NCBI RefSeq assembly: GCF_947487605.1 | Contig: NZ_CANKXK010000008.1 | Location: 1 to 64,000 of the forward strand | Source: an uncultured Algibacter sp. | GTDB taxonomy: Bacteria > Bacteroidota > Bacteroidia > Flavobacteriales > Flavobacteriaceae | Direction: 5' to 3' | DNA: 64,000 bases | Shown here: piece by piece, positions 18,566 to 27,672 of the stretch | Layout: each line of letters opens with the position of its first letter | How positions within the stretch are numbered: position 1 is the first letter of the stretch | Translations under genes and position numbers: made by a program | Notes under the pieces: generated by a model | What the model saw: only the letters and a program-made list of their open reading frames with translations | Database searches by the model: none | Told to the model about the DNA's origin: nothing

Positions 18566-19372
18566 CTAGTCCTTAAGTTTGTCTAGGGCTACAGGTAAAA
18601 TACGTTCAACAAATTTTGAATATGCTAATTTAGATGGGTGTAATCCGTCGCTAGCAACAAGTGCTGTATTCTCTAAGCCCATTCTTGTTATATCTGTAAT
18701 ATTTATATAAGAGATATTATTTTCGGTACAATAATTTTTAGCAAAGGTGTTGTAGGTGTCAATTTCAGCAGAAATAATAGGGTTTCCTCTTCCAAAAGGC
18801 GTATAAGCATAGTCAGGTATAGAAATAACAAGGACTTTGCTTTTTCTGTTTGCAGCAATACTTATAGCGGTATTTACTAATTCTGGAAACTCAGTTTCAT
18901 ATAATGAAAAGGGTTTGCCTTGATACTGGTTATTTACACCAATTAAAAGGCTTACTAAATTGTAATCATTAACGATATTTTCGTTATCAATGGCATTAAT
19001 TAAACTTGTAGTTGTCCAACCAGTACGCGCTATAACTTTTAATTCAAAGGAAGTGTCAGACTCAAATTTAGTAACTAAGCTGTCTTTTAGCTGCTCAGGA
19101 AATCTACAGGTATCACAAACACTTGCGCCAATAGTATAACTATCGCCTAAAGCCAGTATTTTATAAGTTATTTGGGTTTGTTCTTGGTCGTCTCCATCAT
19201 CACTATCATCTCCTTCATTACCATCCCCATTGTTATCATCGTTTTCTTCCTCAGTATCTGTAGGAGGACTTTCTTCCTCTATCTGTTCTATAATATCAAT
19301 TCTATTTTCATTAACGTTACAGGTAAATAGCAAGCTAAAAAGTAGAATGAAAATAGGTGTCTTGTTTTTCAT
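18566..19372 (-). CDS. SGNH/GDSL hydrolase lipoprotein
   Basis: A 268-residue predicted lipoprotein esterase. The signal peptide MKNKTPIFILLFSLLFTC ends in a lipobox with Cys18. A highly acidic Asp/Glu linker of about 45 residues then precedes the SGNH fold: block I LALGDSYTIG with the catalytic Ser, block III LIGVNNQ, and the DGLHPS motif with the catalytic Asp and His near the C-terminus. The open frame continues 52 codons upstream to 19528 through a repeat-rich region, but the signal peptide fixes the start at 19372. Confidence 0.88.
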   Translation of the reverse strand: MKNKTPIFILLFSLLFTCNVNENRIDIIEQIEEESPPTDTEEENDDNNGDGNEGDDSDDGDDQEQTQITYKILALGDSYTIGASVCDTCRFPEQLKDSLVTKFESDTSFELKVIARTGWTTTSLINAIDNENIVNDYNLVSLLIGVNNQYQGKPFSLYETEFPELVNTAISIAANRKSKVLVISIPDYAYTPFGRGNPIISAEIDTYNTFAKNYCTENNISYINITDITRMGLENTALVASDGLHPSKLAYSKFVERILPVALDKLKD

Positions 19373-19429
19373 CTTTTTGATATAAAGATACAACTTCAAT
19401 TTATGAGAATCAAAATCATAAAAAACGCC

Positions 19430-19449
19430 CCTTAAAAAGAGGCGTTTTA
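19430..19449 (-). terminator. Terminator of the outer-membrane barrel gene
   Basis: AAAACGCC and GGCGTTTT form an 8-bp stem with an AT-rich loop. The minus-strand product ends in a T-run, as needed for the gene at 19648-20691. Confidence 0.7.
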
Positions 19450-19489
19450 TAGTTTTTGGAACAAAAAGGCGATTAATCAAAAAGAATTC

Positions 19490-19635
19490 CTCGACGCTCT
19501 GCGTCGGGGTTTCCATTGAAATTGTCATTCCCGTGAAAACGGGAATCTAAATATAAAATTTCGATTTTTGACCATTAAAGGTCAAAATGAAACGAACGAA
19601 ATAACCCTATGGCTCTGCCTCGGGGATAGTTCGTT
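19490..19635. repeat. Cluster of short palindromic repeats
   Basis: This 275-bp gene-free stretch (19373-19647) holds several palindromes. One is a CGACGC/GCGTCG hairpin at 19493-19508. A GTCATTCCC...GGGAATCT repeat unit is at 19524-19548. TTTGACC/GGTCAAA lies near 19567-19586. A longer hairpin is formed by GAAACGAAC near 19589 and GTTCGTTTC near 19627. The GTCATTCC unit recurs elsewhere in the window. Confidence 0.75.
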
Positions 19636-19647
19636 TCAAGAAATTTT

Positions 19648-20691
19648 TTATTGAAAGGCGTACTGCATCCCAAATGTTAAATTATAATTCTGTTTAAGTT
19701 GAATACCATTTAAGTCTTGGTAAAACGGTGTGGTAATTTCGGTAGCAAACCTTAAACCTTTTAAGCTACCATTAGCTACTAAATAATTTAGCCCAAATCC
19801 AGAATTTACAAAAGTCCCTCCAGAGTTTGTAGTATCAGCTGTAGTAACCATCATTGGGTTTAGTAATGAACTAGAACCGTTAATTTCATCAATAATAACG
19901 CCTTCTAATCGTACTGAAACACTTAAGTTGTTTCCAGCTTTAGCAGCAATCCAGTTGTTTAATTTATAACGATTTCCAAATTTATAATCTTGGTCATTAT
20001 CATTTATATTAATCATTCCTGTAATTTGGTGTCCCCAAGAAAACGTATCACATTGGCCTAAATATGTTAACCCTAAATTAGCACCAAAAGAACCAGTTCC
20101 TAGTTGCATAGGGTAAGGTAGTTGTACTGCATTACCCATAGAAACAGGAAGCACATTTTTTTCTTCAATACTGCCTGTTGGTATAGAAACACCTACTTGA
20201 GCATGCAATGCTTTTCTGTTCTTATTAAAAATGCTGTATAAAGCATTTACAGAAACATCCCCTAAGCCTGAAGTATTCGTTTTAAACTGATTGCCATTAC
20301 GCATTTGTAAAGTCATATCGTTTTCTAAATAGTTAGCCATAACCATTAAAGTGATTTTATCTGAAGGGGCATACATAACACCTAACATATGCATATTCAT
20401 TACCATGTCTAAAGGGGCTACCATATAATTAGCATGCGCATCAGTGGTTGCAGCATCATCTGTACCTTGTCTTAATTGGCGCATGTCCATAGTCATGTAA
20501 CGGTAAGAGAACATTAATTCGCCTTTATGGTGCGTATGGTCTCCCATTACAGAAATTGGCGCATGTCCATCTGGTCTGCTAGATGACCATTGGTTTGATT
20601 CTGATTTCGATTTGTTTTGCTTGTGCTGCTCATGTTGCGCGTATGTAAATGTAGTTGCAATACACAGTATTGCAATGATTATATGTTTCAT
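19648..20691 (-). CDS. His/Met-rich outer-membrane beta-barrel protein
   Basis: A 347-residue secreted protein. The signal peptide (ending TYAQ) is followed by a His/Lys/Ser-rich segment (HEQHKQNKSKSE), then GDHTHHKGELMFSYRYMTMDM and Met-rich strands such as MVMNMHMLGVMYAPSD. The rest alternates hydrophobic and polar residues and ends YAFQ, as in a porin-like barrel. It resembles the Meta-pathway phenol degradation/transporter barrel family. His and Met enrichment, together with the neighbouring CNGKCH protein, suggests a link to copper or another soft metal; this is inference. Confidence 0.7.
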   Translation of the reverse strand: MKHIIIAILCIATTFTYAQHEQHKQNKSKSESNQWSSSRPDGHAPISVMGDHTHHKGELMFSYRYMTMDMRQLRQGTDDAATTDAHANYMVAPLDMVMNMHMLGVMYAPSDKITLMVMANYLENDMTLQMRNGNQFKTNTSGLGDVSVNALYSIFNKNRKALHAQVGVSIPTGSIEEKNVLPVSMGNAVQLPYPMQLGTGSFGANLGLTYLGQCDTFSWGHQITGMININDNDQDYKFGNRYKLNNWIAAKAGNNLSVSVRLEGVIIDEINGSSSLLNPMMVTTADTTNSGGTFVNSGFGLNYLVANGSLKGLRFATEITTPFYQDLNGIQLKQNYNLTFGMQYAFQ

Positions 20692-20725
20692 TGAGTATTT
20701 AAATTAATTGTAAGTGTAATTATTT

Positions 20726-20812
20726 GGGCGTTACCACAAGGGTCGCGCTATCCATTTGTAGTTTTGGCTCGATGCTCGCCTCGCCAAAAGCTATCATTAC
20801 TATCGCTAACGC
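20726..20812 (+). repeat. Dispersed repeat GGGCGTTACC...TAACGC, copy 1
   Basis: An 87-bp element starting GGGCGTTACCACAAGGGTCG and ending CTAACGC. The first 24 bp match copy 2 at 51577 with one difference. GCGTTA at the start and TAACGC at the end are inverted. It lies between the CNGKCH gene and the barrel gene. Confidence 0.8.
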
Positions 20813-20846
20813 AAAGGCGTCATAAATATATAATGTAGTTGTAAAA

Positions 20847-21239
20847 TTAAACTAAATCTGGTGGTTGAAACGCACTATTATTATAGCTGAAATCGTAGAT
20901 TTTTTGATAAAAATAATTTTGATTTTTTACTGAAGCACTATATGATAAAGCATTTGGTATTTTTAAAATAGTAACAAAACCGATAGGATAATTTTCTAAT
21001 GAAATTGATAAAGCAGATAAAGGCTCTTGTTCTTGTTGCTTTTTAATTTGTTTTACTAAGTGGCATTTACCATTACATTGTAGTTCGGGTTTGTCTTTAT
21101 TAATACATAAAAACTCAGCTATATAGTCTTGATTAAGCACATATTCAACATATGGCTGAATAGGTCTTAACATGGCAATTAAGTATAAAAAAACTAATAA
21201 TATAGCAGTTACTCTGTGCAACGATCTAATTTTGGGCAA
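20847..21239 (-). CDS. Small membrane-anchored protein with CNGKCH motif
   Basis: A 130-residue hypothetical protein with one N-terminal membrane segment (RVTAILLVFLYLIAML) and a conserved-looking cysteine motif LCINKDKPELQCNGKCHL. I recall this type in flavobacterial metal-related loci, and the Cys/His cluster could bind copper or similar ions. The start is uncertain. The open frame begins at a TTG that lies inside an exact -7 box, so a second TTG at 21221 may be the real start. It precedes the His/Met-rich barrel gene on the same strand. Confidence 0.65.
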   Translation of the reverse strand: MPKIRSLHRVTAILLVFLYLIAMLRPIQPYVEYVLNQDYIAEFLCINKDKPELQCNGKCHLVKQIKKQQEQEPLSALSISLENYPIGFVTILKIPNALSYSASVKNQNYFYQKIYDFSYNNSAFQPPDLV

Positions 21240-21244
21240 ATATA
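21237..21244 (-). promoter_or_regulatory. -7 box (TATATTTG) of the CNGKCH gene
   Basis: Exact TAnnTTTG match on the minus strand, overlapping the first TTG of the open frame. If it is used, the first six codons are not transcribed and translation begins at or after 21221. Confidence 0.5.
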
Positions 21245-21311
21245 GATTAAGTTGATAAACTAAAAACCGACTTGTACTCTATTTTTTTGAGGATATTAAA
21301 TAACTTTCTAC

Positions 21312-22490
21312 TTACTTAAAAGCATTAAGCCCCGTAACATCCAATCCTGTAATTAATAAATGGATATCATGAGTGCCTTCATAAGTAATCACACTTTCTA
21401 AATTCATAGCGTGTCGCATGATAGAATACTCTCCTGTAATTCCCATACCTCCAAGCATTTGTCTCGCTTCTCGTGCAATATTAATAGCCATATCCACATT
21501 ATTACGTTTTGCCATAGATATTTGAGCCGAAGTGGCGGTACCATTTTCTCGCATTACACCTAATCTCCAAGCTAAAAGTTGTGCTTTTGTAATTTCGGTA
21601 ATCATTTCAGCAAGTTTTTTTTGTTGCAACTGAAACTGTCCAATAGGCTTCCCAAATTGCATACGCTCTTTGCTGTATCGTAAAGCAGTATCGTAACAAT
21701 CCATAGCGGCGCCAATAGCACCCCAAGCAATACCGTATCTTGCAGAATCCAAACAACCTAAAGGCGCACCCAAACCAGATTTGTTTGGTAGCAAATTTTC
21801 CTTAGGAACTTTAACATTATCAAAAATAAGCTCGCCTGTTGCCGATGCACGAAGCGACCACTTATTATGTGTTTCTGGCGTAGAAAACCCTTCCATATTA
21901 CGTTCAACAATTAATCCGTGTATTCTACCCTCTTCATTTTTAGCCCAAACCACAGCAATTTCACAAAAAGGCGCATTACTAATCCACATTTTAGCGCCAT
22001 TTAATAAATAGTGGTCTCCTTTGTCTTTAAAATTGGTAGTCATGCCTCCTGGGTTGCTTCCGTGGTCAGGTTCTGTTAAACCAAAAGAACCAATCCATTC
22101 TCCAGATGCTAGTTTAGGTAAATATTTATTGCGTTGAGCTTCGTTGCCATATTTCCAAATAGGATACATGACTAAAGACGATTGTACAGATGCTGTACTA
22201 CGTACTCCAGAATCCCCACGTTCAATCTCTTGCATAATCAACCCATAACTGATTTGGTCTAAACCTGCCCCACCATATTCCATAGGGATGTATGGTCCAA
22301 AAGCGCCAATCTCTGCTAATCCACCAATAATTTGCTTTGGGAATTCTGCTTTTTGAGCATATTCCTCAATGATAGGAGAAACATCGCGTTTCACCCATTC
22401 TCGGGCAGCATCACGCACTAATTTATGCTCGTCTGTAAGTAACTCGTCTAGGTTGTAATAATCGGGTGCTTCAAATAAGTCTGGACGCAT
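21312..22490 (-). CDS. Acyl-CoA dehydrogenase, glutaryl-CoA dehydrogenase-like
   Basis: A 392-residue FAD enzyme that oxidises an acyl-CoA. The family FAD/substrate segments GSFGLTEPDHGSNPGGM and WISNAPF are present, and the C-terminal catalytic glutamate lies in TYEGTHDIHLLITG. The overall pattern, including the EGTHDIH segment and length, fits glutaryl-CoA dehydrogenase of lysine/tryptophan breakdown better than short-chain acyl-CoA dehydrogenases. It is a single gene with no partner beside it. Confidence 0.85.
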   Translation of the reverse strand: MRPDLFEAPDYYNLDELLTDEHKLVRDAAREWVKRDVSPIIEEYAQKAEFPKQIIGGLAEIGAFGPYIPMEYGGAGLDQISYGLIMQEIERGDSGVRSTASVQSSLVMYPIWKYGNEAQRNKYLPKLASGEWIGSFGLTEPDHGSNPGGMTTNFKDKGDHYLLNGAKMWISNAPFCEIAVVWAKNEEGRIHGLIVERNMEGFSTPETHNKWSLRASATGELIFDNVKVPKENLLPNKSGLGAPLGCLDSARYGIAWGAIGAAMDCYDTALRYSKERMQFGKPIGQFQLQQKKLAEMITEITKAQLLAWRLGVMRENGTATSAQISMAKRNNVDMAINIAREARQMLGGMGITGEYSIMRHAMNLESVITYEGTHDIHLLITGLDVTGLNAFK

Positions 22491-22570
22491 AAAGATTGAA
22501 TTTAAACGTGTTTTAAATAAAATAATTAATGAAATTAGATATTTATTATCAAATTATCATTTTTAACGCT

Positions 22571-22578
22571 CAAATTTA
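22571..22578 (-). promoter_or_regulatory. -7 box (TAAATTTG) of the acyl-CoA dehydrogenase gene
   Basis: Exact TAnnTTTG match on the minus strand about 80 bp before the ATG, inside the gap after trmN6. Confidence 0.4.
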
Positions 22579-22598
22579 ATTAATCTTTATTGATTTCA

Positions 22599-23312
22599 TT
22601 ACATTTTCAAATAGAAATCTTTAGTCAAATTGATGTAATCTTCAGTGTATTGATGTCTTTCGGTTTCAATTATTAAAGATTCAGTAATTATTTCACTTTC
22701 GTGGAAAGAGAACTCGATGAGACTTCGTTTTATTTCTGAAGTCGGATTGCCTTTAATATGAAGTTTTCTATTTTGGAATAACTTGTAGTTTGAAGCTAGG
22801 TTTGAAAAATGAGATTCTTCTTTAAAAGGAATAACAACAGTAAAAATACCATTTTTAGAAAGCAATTTAGAAACACTTTCTAAAAGATGTTCAAAAGGCA
22901 TGGCGTCTTGAAAGCGTGCTAAATCTCTTTGTTCGTTGTCTGTTTTGTAATCTTCACTATAAAAAGGAGGGTTACAAACTATTAAATCATATTTATCTTC
23001 AATCTCATTTACAAATTCTTTTAAAGAAGCATGGTAACAGAATAATCTATCTCCCCAGGAGGATTTCTCAAAATTATCAACACACTGCTCATAGGTATTA
23101 TCATCTATTTCAATTGCGTCAATTAGTTCAGCATGACTTCTTTGAGCTAACATTAAAGATAGAAGCCCTGTACCAGCACCAATATCTAAAACAGAAAACA
23201 GATTGTCCTTAACAGAAGCCCAAGCACCCAATAATACACCATCGGTGCCAATTTTCATGGCACATTGGTCTTGATTAATGGTGAATTGTTTGAATTTGAA
23301 TGGTTTTATCAT
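22599..23312 (-). CDS. trmN6: tRNA1(Val) adenine-N6 methyltransferase
   Basis: A 237-residue class I SAM methyltransferase of the YfiC/TrmN6 type that modifies A37 of tRNA-Val. It has the N-terminal signature FKQFTINQDQCAMKIGTDGVLLGAW, the SAM motif VLDIGAGTGLLSLML, and the N6-adenine motif NPPFY. Eleven extra codons upstream (to 23345) are not family-like, so MIKPFKFKQF is the start. It follows rimM on the same strand, separated by an inverted pair of palindromic repeats. Confidence 0.88.
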   Translation of the reverse strand: MIKPFKFKQFTINQDQCAMKIGTDGVLLGAWASVKDNLFSVLDIGAGTGLLSLMLAQRSHAELIDAIEIDDNTYEQCVDNFEKSSWGDRLFCYHASLKEFVNEIEDKYDLIVCNPPFYSEDYKTDNEQRDLARFQDAMPFEHLLESVSKLLSKNGIFTVVIPFKEESHFSNLASNYKLFQNRKLHIKGNPTSEIKRSLIEFSFHESEIITESLIIETERHQYTEDYINLTKDFYLKM

Positions 23313-23370
23313 AGTAAATTCCAAATACGAAATTCCAAAATCCAAGTATCTCTAGGATTTGTTTGTTGTT

Positions 23371-23447
23371 GTCATTCCTGCGAAAGCAGGAATCCATATT
23401 TTTATTTTAAGTTCAATTTATAAGATTCCTGCCTTCGCAGGAATGAC
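23371..23447. repeat. Inverted doublet of GTCATTCC palindromic repeats
   Basis: One unit (GTCATTCCTG...CAGGAATCC) is at 23371-23395 and a second in opposite orientation (GATTCCTG...CAGGAATGAC) is at 23424-23447. They are separated by 28 bp, so the whole can fold as a long cruciform. It lies between rimM and trmN6 and resembles a REPIN-type doublet. Confidence 0.85.
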
Positions 23448-23454
23448 AAATAAT

Positions 23455-23979
23455 TTACAGATATAAATCTATCAACCCCTCAGGTGTTTCAACAAAAATG
23501 GTTTTATTATTTCGATCAACTTTCAAAATAAATTCATCATTCATAGGAATTAATATTTCAACACCATCTCTATCAATCTCAAAAAGCGATTGTGCAGTAG
23601 CATCATTTATAGCTTTAATAACTCCTACTTTACCAAAGTTTTTATCCTCAACTTTAAAACCAATAACTTCATGAAAATAAAATTTATCGCCTTCTAACTT
23701 TGGTAATAAGTCTAATGGTAAATACAAACCACTCTTCATAATAGCATCGGCATCTGCTTCTGTATCTACATCTTCAAACTTGATACGTAATAACTCCGAT
23801 TTATGCAATTGTGAGCTCTCAACAAAAAACGGCACCAGATTATTTCTTAGTTCTAAAAAAATAGCATCCAAGTGTTCGTATATATCTGGTTGATCGGTAT
23901 CTAATTTAGCAAGTACTTCTCCCTTGAAACTATATTTTTTCACGATTTTACCTAAGTAAAAACAATCTTCTATTTTCAT
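23455..23979 (-). CDS. rimM: Ribosome maturation factor RimM
   Basis: A 174-residue factor for 16S rRNA processing and 30S head maturation, binding protein S19. The N-terminal RimM beta-barrel (LGKIVKKYSFKGEVLAKL) is followed by a PRC-barrel domain with FYFHEVIGFKVED and ILIPMNDEFILKVD. It follows the MutS-like gene by 29 bp on the minus strand. rpsP, often found beside rimM, is not adjacent here. Confidence 0.92.
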   Translation of the reverse strand: MKIEDCFYLGKIVKKYSFKGEVLAKLDTDQPDIYEHLDAIFLELRNNLVPFFVESSQLHKSELLRIKFEDVDTEADADAIMKSGLYLPLDLLPKLEGDKFYFHEVIGFKVEDKNFGKVGVIKAINDATAQSLFEIDRDGVEILIPMNDEFILKVDRNNKTIFVETPEGLIDLYL

Positions 23980-24008
23980 TTAATTAATCAATTAACTTTA
24001 CAAAAGTA

Positions 24009-25778
24009 TTAAACAATATTCATCTTCTTTAAAAGAAACGATGCATTCATATTTTGACAAATTCCTTTTTTTAATTTATAATCAAAATGAAGTTCATCGT
24101 TAATAATTTCGGCATCAAAATAATAATTCTTAACAGCATCTAACGCATTCTCAATTTCACACAAACTTAAATCGTGGGTTGCTATTATTCCTGTAGCATT
24201 TGAAGCCACTAATTTTTCAACAAATTTTTTAGAACCAATGGCCTTATCTGTGCTATTTGTTCCTTTTAGAATCTCGTCTAAAACAATGAAATAAGGTTCT
24301 TGCTCAATAGCATCTACAATATGTTTTAAACGCGTCAATTCTGAAAAGAAATACGAACTATCATCGGTCAAAGAATCTGAAGTTCGCATACTAGTTATTA
24401 ATTTAACTGGTGTATAATTGCTCGTTTCTGCACAAATTGGCAAGCCCACATTAGACAAAACAATATGTAATGAAACTGTGCGTAAAAAAGTACTCTTCCC
24501 TGCCATATTAGCACCTGTAACTATAAAAAATTGTTCCTTGTTTATTAATAAGTCACTACTTATCCTTTTTTCTTTATCTAACAAAGGATGTCCTAAATTT
24601 TGAGCATTTATAACAGCTTGATTTTTGGCTATTTTTGGGAATACATAATCGGGATGATTAAATGCATAATTACCTAAGGAATTATATGCATCGAAAAAAG
24701 ATACGACTTCAAACCAATCGGATACTTTATCTTCATATAGCGCAATCCAATTCTCAATTTGGTAGCTATTCTTGATATCGGTTAAAAACAATCCATTACC
24801 AAAAATGGCACCAATTAAATTATTTCTATTATCTAGCGCATCCAAAGCCTTTGAAAATTGCTTAAAAATATCTGATGCTTTTTTATCTCCAGATTGAATC
24901 TGTTGCTGTTTTTGATTCAATAAATCTGAAGAAAAAGATTCGTTTTCTATTAGGTCTAATAAATTGGCATATTGCCTAAAAGTATCTCGAACCTTATCTG
25001 TATTTGTAGCCAACAGGCTTATCTTTTTAAGATAAATACCCGTAATCCCTAAGCCAAGTAGTAGCCAATAAGCAATTAATGATGGTATGCTTATAACCTC
25101 TAATATTGTTAGTACGATAATGATGATTGATGCTACCCCAAAAGCCGTTGGCATCCAAGACATGGCTTTAGGCAAAAATGTTTTATGTGCTTTTAACCAA
25201 CTAATAATTTGCTTTGCGGGTGTTTCAACAATAACCAAATTAGAGGTTGCCGAATAATATTGTCGCCATTGAGGTTTTGAAGCCAATTCCTTTATAGCGC
25301 TTTGTCGTAAATCAATATCATTAATGTTATTAGCTTTTAACGCTTTGGCTAAAACGTTAGTTCCTTCTTTAATGGTTGTTCTATTTATAAACTGAAAAAA
25401 CGACCCACGACCAAACAAATCGATATCTAAGGAATAAAAGTGGTTAGGGTCTTGAAATTGCAAACCCTGATCTCTGTCAAGAAAATTACCAGACGCCACT
25501 TTAATTTCATCTTTATTTATATCCACAAGCGCTTTATTAAAAGCTCTTAGTCTTTTAATATCGGTGTATTTTGATAATAAATAAATAAATACTGAAACCC
25601 CTACAACTCCTATTATTAAAGCAATTTGCCACCATTGAAAAAGTAGATAAACACCAAACCCTGTAACTATAAAAACACTCAAACGAAGGAAACTTAGTAC
25701 TGTCATTTTTTTATAAAGACGCTGCGCTTCAGATTGGTATTTTTCTAAATGCTTATGGTAATAGTCTATAAAATTCAT
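24009..25778 (-). CDS. Membrane-anchored MutS-family ATPase
   Basis: A 589-residue protein with the MutS core and ATPase domains but no mismatch-recognition domain. Two N-terminal membrane segments (about 27-70) and two more (about 210-250) anchor it. The C-terminal ATPase has Walker A GANMAGKSTFLRT, the signature region DDSSYFFSELTRL, Walker B YFIVLDEILKGTNS and the ATHDLS switch. It belongs to a MutS-like family frequent in Bacteroidota. It is probably not a classical mismatch-repair protein, and its role is unknown. Confidence 0.85.
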   Translation of the reverse strand: MNFIDYYHKHLEKYQSEAQRLYKKMTVLSFLRLSVFIVTGFGVYLLFQWWQIALIIGVVGVSVFIYLLSKYTDIKRLRAFNKALVDINKDEIKVASGNFLDRDQGLQFQDPNHFYSLDIDLFGRGSFFQFINRTTIKEGTNVLAKALKANNINDIDLRQSAIKELASKPQWRQYYSATSNLVIVETPAKQIISWLKAHKTFLPKAMSWMPTAFGVASIIIIVLTILEVISIPSLIAYWLLLGLGITGIYLKKISLLATNTDKVRDTFRQYANLLDLIENESFSSDLLNQKQQQIQSGDKKASDIFKQFSKALDALDNRNNLIGAIFGNGLFLTDIKNSYQIENWIALYEDKVSDWFEVVSFFDAYNSLGNYAFNHPDYVFPKIAKNQAVINAQNLGHPLLDKEKRISSDLLINKEQFFIVTGANMAGKSTFLRTVSLHIVLSNVGLPICAETSNYTPVKLITSMRTSDSLTDDSSYFFSELTRLKHIVDAIEQEPYFIVLDEILKGTNSTDKAIGSKKFVEKLVASNATGIIATHDLSLCEIENALDAVKNYYFDAEIINDELHFDYKLKKGICQNMNASFLLKKMNIV

Positions 25779-25805
25779 TCTGATGATGATTGGGTGTAAA
25801 GAAAC

Positions 25806-25831
25806 AAAAAAGCCCTGAAATACTTCAGAGC
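25806..25831 (-). terminator. Terminator of the 321-residue T9SS gene
   Basis: GC.CTGAA and TTCAG.GC form a short stem with one mismatch, next to a plus-strand A-run that becomes the minus-strand T-run. The same 21-bp hairpin recurs at 27673-27693. Confidence 0.65.
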
Positions 25832-25899
25832 CTATTTAAAATTATACTTATTGTTTTTAATGCCTTGGCAAAAAACAGTTAATTCAAGTGCCTTAAAAA

Positions 25900-26865
25900 T
25901 TAACTTTTAATAAACTTTTTAGTGATTATGCGATTACCTCCTTCTATTTGTAAGAGATACAAGCCGTTGCTTAAAGATTCAACATTGATAGGAAAGTTAA
26001 AGTTTTCTTTAACTTCTTTAATCATTTTCCCTCTAATATCCACAATCTTGATAGAAGCTAGATTAATGTTCTGTGAAAATTTAATTTTTAACTGACTGGA
26101 TACTGGATTTGGATATACAGTAATAGCTTGTACTAAACTATTTAGGTCTTCAACCCCAAGTATTTGCACAAAGTCACAAACAGGCGTAGATTGATTATAA
26201 GCGGTATCGTTATTTGTTTCCCAGTTACTAGCTGTGTTTAAAAGTGTTCTTAAAGTAGCAACATCTGTAAAATTACTGCAATTCCCTGTAGATACCCTAG
26301 CATTATCTACTTCTGGGTTTATTGAAATTGAATTTGTCCCATCTGTAAATACAGAAGGCTTAGCAGAAGTTGTTGCCGATGTGGCATCAGCGTCCCAACT
26401 ACCATTCATATGAATGGCTGCTATAAAACCTGATTGATTAGCGTTAGATGTTGGTATATTAGCAGGATTATAAGCAAATATTTGGTCTCCACCTGTTGCC
26501 AAACTTAAAGCCGAACCTGTTAAATTTCCTGCTAGCAGACCATCTTGATCCCTTGCTTCAAAAGGGTCGGCACTTATAATAATCTGAGTGCCTTCTGCAT
26601 AATTACTAGTAAATTCTAAAGTACATGTGTTTTCTCCAGACCTAAATCCTCCCGTTGAAAACCATCCATTTTCTGTAAAGGCAATTTGCTCTTTATCTAA
26701 TACATTTCGCAAAAGCACAATAGTAAAAGCATCCACTGGACCTGAAGGGGTATTAGTACTCGTTTCACAACCATAAGCTGAAAATGCGATATCTCCAAGT
26801 GACCATTGTGCATTTAGGTTAAAGGTTAAAGTAAAAATAAATAGAAAAAATATTTTTTTAATCAT
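25900..26865 (-). CDS. Secreted protein with T9SS type A sorting domain
   Basis: A 321-residue secreted protein. A signal peptide (ending LNAQ) precedes a passenger beginning WSLGDIAFSAYGCETS, with FTIVLLRNVLDKEQIAFTENGWFS, a domain type seen in several flavobacterial surface proteins. The C-terminal 75 residues are a sorting domain: ITVYPNPVSSQLKIKF, IKIVDIRGKMI, LSNGLYLLQI and ITKKFIKS. Surface attachment through the type IX system is predicted. The passenger has no recognised catalytic motif. Confidence 0.85.
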   Translation of the reverse strand: MIKKIFFLFIFTLTFNLNAQWSLGDIAFSAYGCETSTNTPSGPVDAFTIVLLRNVLDKEQIAFTENGWFSTGGFRSGENTCTLEFTSNYAEGTQIIISADPFEARDQDGLLAGNLTGSALSLATGGDQIFAYNPANIPTSNANQSGFIAAIHMNGSWDADATSATTSAKPSVFTDGTNSISINPEVDNARVSTGNCSNFTDVATLRTLLNTASNWETNNDTAYNQSTPVCDFVQILGVEDLNSLVQAITVYPNPVSSQLKIKFSQNINLASIKIVDIRGKMIKEVKENFNFPINVESLSNGLYLLQIEGGNRIITKKFIKS

Positions 26866-26928
26866 GATATAAAAGTTTAAAGGTTAAAAAATAAAAGATG
26901 CATTTTAATACATTTTTTATTTATTAAA

Positions 26929-27504
26929 TTAGTTTCGAGGAGGATAAATACCGTTTATACAAATGCAGTAATTAAGCGCTAAAAATGGTTGCATATTGTT
27001 TATAGGTTCACCTACCCCTGTATTGCTTGTTAGCATACTTCCGCTAACTGGTGCGTTAAATGCAGAAAGTGACGTATCTGCTGCACTACTAGCTGCGTAA
27101 GCTCCCGAATTATTTGCCAAAATATTCCCTTCTGACTCATCAGTAGTACCATCATCATTTACAGCAGGAATACTAACACCTGCATTAATGTTTTTCCCAG
27201 TAAAATCTATATTATGACTATGTGTAGGCATTTGTGTTATATTTAACACATTAGTTTCACTGCCTCCTTTAGCACCCAGCTTATGATTTGACAAACCTGG
27301 ACCTGTACCCTGATTTATAGGTGTACGCCCTCTTAAGTCTGGTAACCCAAATGTGGTTCTTCCGTCTCCACCATATGTGGTTCCTAATAAAGAAAATAGT
27401 GTTTGATATTGCGATATTGGTAATAATTGCCCATTACAAGGCAACCAATCTCTAGGCGTAAAACCAAATGCAAATGCTTGAACAGTTCCAATGTACTCTT
27501 CCAT
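26929..27504 (-). CDS. Phage tail-collar domain protein (microcystin-dependent-protein type)
   Basis: A 191-residue protein with the tail-collar repeat: YIGTVQAFAFGFTPRDWLPCNGQLLPISQYQTLFSLLGTTYGG near the N-terminus, then FGLPDLRGRTP and a Gly/Ser/Asn-rich second half. Stand-alone copies occur widely in non-phage bacterial genomes. No other phage gene is nearby, so this is probably a cell-envelope or secreted protein of unknown role. MEEYIGTVQ at 27504 is the preferred start over an upstream codon at 27528. Confidence 0.8.
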   Translation of the reverse strand: MEEYIGTVQAFAFGFTPRDWLPCNGQLLPISQYQTLFSLLGTTYGGDGRTTFGLPDLRGRTPINQGTGPGLSNHKLGAKGGSETNVLNITQMPTHSHNIDFTGKNINAGVSIPAVNDDGTTDESEGNILANNSGAYAASSAADTSLSAFNAPVSGSMLTSNTGVGEPINNMQPFLALNYCICINGIYPPRN

Positions 27505-27672
27505 AAAATTAGATTTTAAGTTAAACAAAAAATCTATTAAATAGCATTAGGGAGGAGAGAAGTCACTAATATAGCTTTTTTATTTCACAGTTCAAAAGTT
27601 TTTCTTACAAATTACAAAAAATACTAAATATAGTCTATGTTTGTAAACAGCGTAACTCTTTTAAACAAAAAA

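Noticed and set aside
26929-27504. Tail-collar gene as a prophage remnant
   Set aside because: No other phage gene is near, and stand-alone tail-collar proteins are common in bacteria.
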